Assembly: GCF_021172165.1 (NCBI RefSeq)
Contig: NZ_CP089096.1
Location: 1-64,000 of the forward strand
Length of the DNA stretch: 64,000 nt
Direction of reading: 5' to 3'
Origin: Flavobacterium channae
Lineage (GTDB): Bacteria; Bacteroidota; Bacteroidia; Flavobacteriales; Flavobacteriaceae
The notes under the pieces were generated by a model that worked only from the letters and a program-made list of their open reading frames with translations, ran no database searches and had not been told where the DNA came from. This document shows positions 59,782 to 64,000 of the stretch, piece by piece. Positions within the stretch are counted from its first letter, which is position 1. Every line of letters begins with the position of its first letter. The position numbers and the translations under genes are program-made.

Positions 59782-62559
59782 TTAGAAGTTTATGTAGAAG
59801 TTAACAAAAAATGTTCTTCCATATCCATAAAAATACTTAGAACCAAAAGAGGGTGTTCCGTTAGCTTGGTCCGCTTGTAAATCAGGGAAAGTTGCTTTTC
59901 TTGATTGTTCAAAACCTCCTGTCTTGTATTCAACGTCTAATAAGTTGTTAATAGAAGCAAAGAAACCTACAGTATTACGGTTAGCTTTGCTAATTCTCCA
60001 AGATTTTCCACCTGTTAAATTTAATAGAGCGAAACTATCAAATTTTTCTTGTTTTAATAGAGCTCTAACCGTTTCAGGAGTTGCGCCAGAATAGTTATCT
60101 CCTGTAGTTCCATCGATACTGAAGTTATCAGTTCTTAAAATGTTTGCAATATCAATGTAACTGTTTGCTAAATAGTTGATATTAGCTCCTACCCACCAGA
60201 AGTTCGGATCTCTATATTCTAAACCAAATGAAGCAGCTGTTTGTGGCATACCTGGTTGGTGATAATCTTTAATATAAACAGTTCCAAAATCCGTTAATGA
60301 ATTTCTTCCATCAGCAGCTAATGCATCATCATTTGTTCTTAATTTTGCATTGTCTGAATAAATGTATTGACCGTAAGAAGCTGCTACAGTAGCTTTAACT
60401 GTTGAAGTAATTTGGTATTCTAAACCAAGTTCTGCACCCATATTTTGTTTGTCAATTCCTGTAACAATTTCACTTACAAAAGTATCTTCATCACCTCCAG
60501 TATCACCTCCAATTCCTTCTCCATAGAAGAAAGCGATTTCAGTTGCATCTTGAATTTTAGAATAGAAACCTGTTAAACGTGCTTTGAATTTAGGAGCTCT
60601 TAAGATATAACTAGCATCAGCACTTGTAATTTTTTCACTTGTTAAATCAGGTGTAATTACATTATTCATTCTCGCATTTGAGAAAGAGTTTCTTAAGCTT
60701 GGTGCTTTAGTTTGATATAAACCATTAAAGTCAAAATAATTTCTTCCGTTCAATTTATAAGTTAAACCTCCTTTAAACCCGAAGTTTTCAAAAGTAATGC
60801 TTTCTCCTTTTCCATAAGAATTGTCAGCATAGATTCCGTTTTTGTAAAGACCTTCTCTTTGGTATTCTGATCTAGAGAACGATTGAGCTAAATAAAAATC
60901 AGCTTTGTCGTAAGTGAATTTAAATTGAGTAAATCCATCAAATGTTAAAGCGTGTAGTAAATAATTATACCCATAAGTATCTCCTTCTACAACTTGTCTG
61001 TTTGGATTGTTTAAGTCAGATTGAGATGCATTTCCTGAATAAAAAGGATCGATATCTAAGAAATACTGTCCTCCTAATAAATCCAATAAGTTTTGGTGAT
61101 TATGAGAACGTAATTTTCTGAAATTTGCTCCTGCTGTTAAGCTAACATTTTCAGAAATACTTGAATTCAAGATACTGTTTGCGCTTAATTGATTGTCATC
61201 AGTTCTGTCTTGGTATAAAGCGTAAACACTTCTTCCTGCAAAAGCACTATTTTGGTTTGCAATATACATAGCATTCCAGTCAATTTGTGAATTTGATCTA
61301 AATCCATTTCCAATTTGAGTTAATTGGTCTGGAGTATAACCTCCTAAATTACTGTAGTAACTTGGTAAGTTTTTGTAGTAAGTTGGATCTGGATTGTTTC
61401 CTAATTGGTAATCTAATCTAGAGTTTCCAATTTTACCCGTTTGAAAAGCAACGTTAGTATTTAAAGTTGTTTTTTCTGTAATTTTCCAATAGTGAGATAA
61501 CATTGTAATTGGCTCTTCAACATCTTTGTCTCTTGAGTTACGTTTTTTACCATCTTGCCATCCCCAATAAGAATTGTATTTAATTCCCATTAAATCATTC
61601 ACTTCTTTAGTGTTTGGAGAGTTTTTTCCTCTACTATTTTGAGCATAAATAGCAGTTAAATTCAAACTGTGTTTGTCATTAATTTTTTTCTCAACACTTG
61701 CAAATAATGAATTTGCACTATAGTCAGTTCCTTCAAAATAACCTTCTTCTGCCCATCTTCTAGAAGCTGAAACCACAAATGCCCATCCGTCTTTATTCAT
61801 GCCAGACGCGTGAGTTCCCATCATTCTCCAACTATAGTTGGTGTTAGTGCCCGACATAGAGATTCTTGTTCCTGGACGGTAAAAAGAAGCTCTTGTATTA
61901 ATCTCTTGAGTTCCTAAAGCGCTACCAAATGTATAATCAGATGGACCAGAACCCATAGTGAATTCTTGATTACGAGTTGCATCATTTAAACCACCCCAGT
62001 TACTCCATTGTGGTCTTCCGTCATATAATTTATTCATAGTGAGACCATTAATCATGGTAACTCCATATTCATTATCTAGACCTCTAATTCTAAAACGTGC
62101 TAAACCCCAGTTAAATGCTGCAGCTTGTTGATACGTGTCTCTAGTTGCTTGTAAAAGCCCAGAAGTACTTTCAGAACCACTGTTGTCATCTCCTAAATCA
62201 TTTTCAGTAATTGTTACTAAACTTAATTGTTGTTCAGATGTAATGTCTTCTTCTAGCACAACTACTCCTAAATCAAGAGTTTCGCCATTAGCAGAAGGTT
62301 CTAACATAAAAGTTTGTTGCGTGTATCCAGAAGTTTTGATTGTCAACACTTGTTCACCTGTTGGGATAGTTTGAAAAACAAAGTTTCCATCAAAATCAGT
62401 CAAAGTAGATTGGTTCGTACTTTGAATGGTTGCAACAACATTTTGTAATGGTTTTTGACTTTTAGCATCGATAACCTTACCTTTTAAGGCTGGATTTTGC
62501 TGTGCAAAAACAAAAACAGCTTGCAGCACTAATAATGTGCTCAATACAAGTTTTTTCAT
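59782..62559 (-). CDS. TonB-dependent receptor with CarboxypepD_reg-like domain
   Basis: This outer membrane transporter of 925 residues has a signal peptide (MKKLVLSTLLVLQAVFVFAQ). A CarboxypepD_reg-like domain (about 22-105, ALKGKVIDAKSQKPLQNVV), a plug region (about 125-230) and a 22-strand barrel follow. The barrel ends GYGRTFFVNFYINF, a typical C-terminal aromatic terminus. The lack of a SusD partner next to it distinguishes it from classic SusCD pairs; instead two lipoproteins follow. It is divergent from an exported EEP-family gene, which suggests a role in taking up products of that enzyme. Confidence 0.9.
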   Translation of the reverse strand: MKKLVLSTLLVLQAVFVFAQQNPALKGKVIDAKSQKPLQNVVATIQSTNQSTLTDFDGNFVFQTIPTGEQVLTIKTSGYTQQTFMLEPSANGETLDLGVVVLEEDITSEQQLSLVTITENDLGDDNSGSESTSGLLQATRDTYQQAAAFNWGLARFRIRGLDNEYGVTMINGLTMNKLYDGRPQWSNWGGLNDATRNQEFTMGSGPSDYTFGSALGTQEINTRASFYRPGTRISMSGTNTNYSWRMMGTHASGMNKDGWAFVVSASRRWAEEGYFEGTDYSANSLFASVEKKINDKHSLNLTAIYAQNSRGKNSPNTKEVNDLMGIKYNSYWGWQDGKKRNSRDKDVEEPITMLSHYWKITEKTTLNTNVAFQTGKIGNSRLDYQLGNNPDPTYYKNLPSYYSNLGGYTPDQLTQIGNGFRSNSQIDWNAMYIANQNSAFAGRSVYALYQDRTDDNQLSANSILNSSISENVSLTAGANFRKLRSHNHQNLLDLLGGQYFLDIDPFYSGNASQSDLNNPNRQVVEGDTYGYNYLLHALTFDGFTQFKFTYDKADFYLAQSFSRSEYQREGLYKNGIYADNSYGKGESITFENFGFKGGLTYKLNGRNYFDFNGLYQTKAPSLRNSFSNARMNNVITPDLTSEKITSADASYILRAPKFKARLTGFYSKIQDATEIAFFYGEGIGGDTGGDEDTFVSEIVTGIDKQNMGAELGLEYQITSTVKATVAASYGQYIYSDNAKLRTNDDALAADGRNSLTDFGTVYIKDYHQPGMPQTAASFGLEYRDPNFWWVGANINYLANSYIDIANILRTDNFSIDGTTGDNYSGATPETVRALLKQEKFDSFALLNLTGGKSWRISKANRNTVGFFASINNLLDVEYKTGGFEQSRKATFPDLQADQANGTPSFGSKYFYGYGRTFFVNFYINF

Positions 62560-62617
62560 AAAGAATATTAAAATTAATACTAATTTAATGTTAAGTAGTT
62601 ACAAACTTAACAGCCTA

Positions 62618-62625
62618 CAAATGTA
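62618..62625 (-). promoter_or_regulatory. Bacteroidota -7 element of the receptor operon (TACATTTG)
   Basis: On the minus strand TACATTTG lies 58 bases upstream of the TonB receptor start at 62559, in the divergent spacer. Confidence 0.5.
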
Positions 62626-62645
62626 TAACTTTTAATAATATTATT

Positions 62646-62653
62646 TACCTTTG
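62646..62653 (+). promoter_or_regulatory. Bacteroidota -7 element of the EEP gene (TACCTTTG)
   Basis: TACCTTTG matches TAnnTTTG and lies 45 bases upstream of the start at 62699. With the minus-strand element at 62618 it makes a divergent promoter pair whose boxes are 20 bases apart. Confidence 0.5.
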
Positions 62654-62698
62654 GCACCCAATTTGTAATAAACTTGATATTAATATAACATTTGATTT

Positions 62699-63817
62699 AT
62701 GAAAATTAAACACCTTTTGGCTGTTTTTACTGTGATTTTGTCTGTAAATAGCGCTGTTTCACAGGATAAAAAATTTAAAGTGCATACCGTAGCATTTTAC
62801 AATTTTGAGAATTTATTTGATACAATTAATGATCCAGATACTTATGATGAAGAGTATACTCCTGTAAATGGTTGGACAAAAAAGAATTATCAAAAGAAAT
62901 TAGATAACTTAAGTCGTGTTCTTATCGAATTAGGTACAAGCGAAAGTCAAAAAAATTCTCCAGTAATTATTGGCGCTTGTGAAATTGAAAACAGAAGAGT
63001 GCTAGAAGACTTAGTTAAGCATCCTACTTTAATTAATAAAGGATATAAAGTAGTCCATTTTGATTCTCCAGACAAACGTGGAATTGACGTTGGATTTTTA
63101 TATCAAGAAAAGTATTTTCAGCCAACAAGTTACATAAATGTGCCGTTGTATGTTTATGAAACAGAAACAACTTCTGATAAGAAAAGTACAAAAGAAGAAG
63201 AAAAAGAAGTTGAGGAAAATGTAAACTACGATAAAAAAACAAAACGTATTTATACACGTGATCAACTTTTGGTTACTGGTTTATTAGACGGAGAAGAAAT
63301 TAACGTAATTGTTAACCACTGGCCATCACGTTCTGGTGGAGAGAAAAAAAGTAGCCCATACAGAGAAGCTGCTGGAAGATTGAATAGAAAAATTATGGAT
63401 TCTATCATCAAAATCAATCCAAAAGCAAAGTTTATTACGATGGGAGACTTAAATGATGGTCCTTACAATAAATCTGTAAAACAAGGAGTTGGAGCAAAAC
63501 TTAAAAAAACAGAATTAAAAGAACCAAGAGATGTTTACAATCCGTTTGAGCAAATGCAGAAAGACGGTCACTCTTCTTTGTTTTATCGCGACGCTGGAGA
63601 TATTTTTGACCAAATTATGGTAAGCCAACAATTAGTTCCAGCAGATAATAATGATTATGCTACTTTTAAATATTGGAAGGCGGGCATTTATAACAAACCT
63701 TTCTTAATTCAAAAAACCGGACAGTACAAAGGATATCCACTGAGAAATCAAAATGGAGTTCCAGGATTTTCAGATCACTTCCCAGTTTATATTTATCTAG
63801 TGAAAGAAGTGAAGTAA
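62699..63817 (+). CDS. Secreted endonuclease/exonuclease/phosphatase-family protein
   Basis: The 372-residue exported enzyme begins MKIKHLLAVFTVILSVNSAV with a signal peptide. The EEP-fold catalytic motifs are all present: NFENLFD near 33, a Glu in CEIENRR, the NHWPSRSGG stretch, MGDLNDGP and the terminal SDHFPVY. An acidic insert rich in Lys and Glu sits near residues 158-185. The fold covers nucleases, phosphodiesterases and phosphatases, so the substrate is not fixed. Divergent from the TonB receptor operon, suggesting extracellular nucleic acid or phosphate-ester use. Confidence 0.85.
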   Translation: MKIKHLLAVFTVILSVNSAVSQDKKFKVHTVAFYNFENLFDTINDPDTYDEEYTPVNGWTKKNYQKKLDNLSRVLIELGTSESQKNSPVIIGACEIENRRVLEDLVKHPTLINKGYKVVHFDSPDKRGIDVGFLYQEKYFQPTSYINVPLYVYETETTSDKKSTKEEEKEVEENVNYDKKTKRIYTRDQLLVTGLLDGEEINVIVNHWPSRSGGEKKSSPYREAAGRLNRKIMDSIIKINPKAKFITMGDLNDGPYNKSVKQGVGAKLKKTELKEPRDVYNPFEQMQKDGHSSLFYRDAGDIFDQIMVSQQLVPADNNDYATFKYWKAGIYNKPFLIQKTGQYKGYPLRNQNGVPGFSDHFPVYIYLVKEVK

Positions 63818-63838
63818 TTTCAGTCTTAATAATTTAAT

Positions 63839-63875
63839 AAGGTTAGTTTGCAATAAAATGCGGCTAACCTTTTTT
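63839..63875 (+). terminator. Terminator after the EEP gene
   Basis: The stem AAGGTTAG/CTAACCTT (63839-63846 with 63864-63871) with partial inner pairing and a T-run follows the stop codon by about 20 bases. Confidence 0.75.
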
Positions 63876-63910
63876 CTTTTTAGTAACTTTACGTTTTTAA
63901 ATTGCAGAAG

Positions 63911-64000
63911 ATGAAAATTAAAAAACCATTTAATCTAAATCAATGGATTGAAGAAAACCGACAGTTTTTGAAGCCACCCGTGGGAAACAAAACCATCTAT
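63911..64000 (+). CDS. 3-hydroxyanthranilate 3,4-dioxygenase, N-terminus (cut by window edge)
   Basis: The 30 visible residues start MKIKKPFNLNQWIEENRQFL and continue KPPVGNKTIY. The N-terminal pattern F-N-L-x-x-W-I-E-E-N-R-x-x-L-K-P-P-V-G-N-K is characteristic of 3-hydroxyanthranilate 3,4-dioxygenase, an iron enzyme of the kynurenine route of tryptophan breakdown. It converts 3-hydroxyanthranilate to the precursor of quinolinate. The rest lies outside the window, so the iron ligands cannot be checked. Confidence 0.85.
   Translation, partial: MKIKKPFNLNQWIEENRQFLKPPVGNKTIY

Overview
The window is a low-GC, gene-dense chromosome segment of a Flavobacterium-like member of the Bacteroidota. The evidence is the gene families present (GLPGLI, DUF4175, DUF4837, DUF2480, DUF3078, DUF5689, CarboxypepD_reg-type outer membrane receptors, a SUF operon with a DUF59 gene), several copies of the Bacteroidota sigma -7 element TAnnTTTG, near absence of Shine-Dalgarno sequences, and many lipoprotein or secretion signals. 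No phage, intact insertion sequence, CRISPR array or rRNA gene was seen. All 51 intact protein genes listed appear full length; two more are cut by the window edges, and there is one tRNA and one gene fragment.

Layout. 1-4.3 kb: cut DUF2007-like gene, RNase R, small membrane protein, GIN-domain protein, LysE-type exporter. 4.4-4.6 kb: tRNA-Cys with a duplicated 3' end. 4.7-12.6 kb: LtaS-like sulfatase-fold transferase, FolB, GlnS, SPFH protein, a small beta-barrel, GltX. 12.8-19.4 kb: DUF4175 giant, YbeY, MnmG and a methyltransferase, with three parS-like sites around mnmG. 19.7-29.2 kb: Skp-like lipoprotein, PIF1-like helicase, DoxX, DNA polymerase III delta', Pgk, MltD-like transglycosylase, DUF4837, ElaA. 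29.3-37.7 kb (minus strand): a probable operon of a LuxR-type response regulator, six GLPGLI paralogues, a small secreted Cys protein and a large CarboxypepD-regulatory beta-barrel, plus the 3' remnant of a seventh GLPGLI gene. 37.8-48.4 kb (minus): tandem OmpA-domain protein, S41 protease, RnpA, membrane protein, EF-G paralogue, M1 peptidase, S8 protease, MBL hydrolase. 48.4-55.6 kb: suf operon (sufA-like, B, C, D, S, a lipoprotein, E, DUF59, DUF2480), then DUF3078. 56.5-62.6 kb (minus): HflX, then a TonB receptor with two lipoproteins; divergent from these is a secreted endonuclease/exonuclease/phosphatase-family protein. The right edge cuts a 3-hydroxyanthranilate dioxygenase.

The most unusual locus is the response regulator-GLPGLI-barrel operon, because GLPGLI proteins have no established function and six complete and one broken copy sit together. 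Second is the parS cluster, which suggests an origin-proximal chromosomal domain; one site also forms the last codons of ybeY. Third are families of intergenic imperfect palindromes made of short periodic words, present even inside the suf operon. Promoters, terminators and repeats were read by eye; no alignment or folding software was run.
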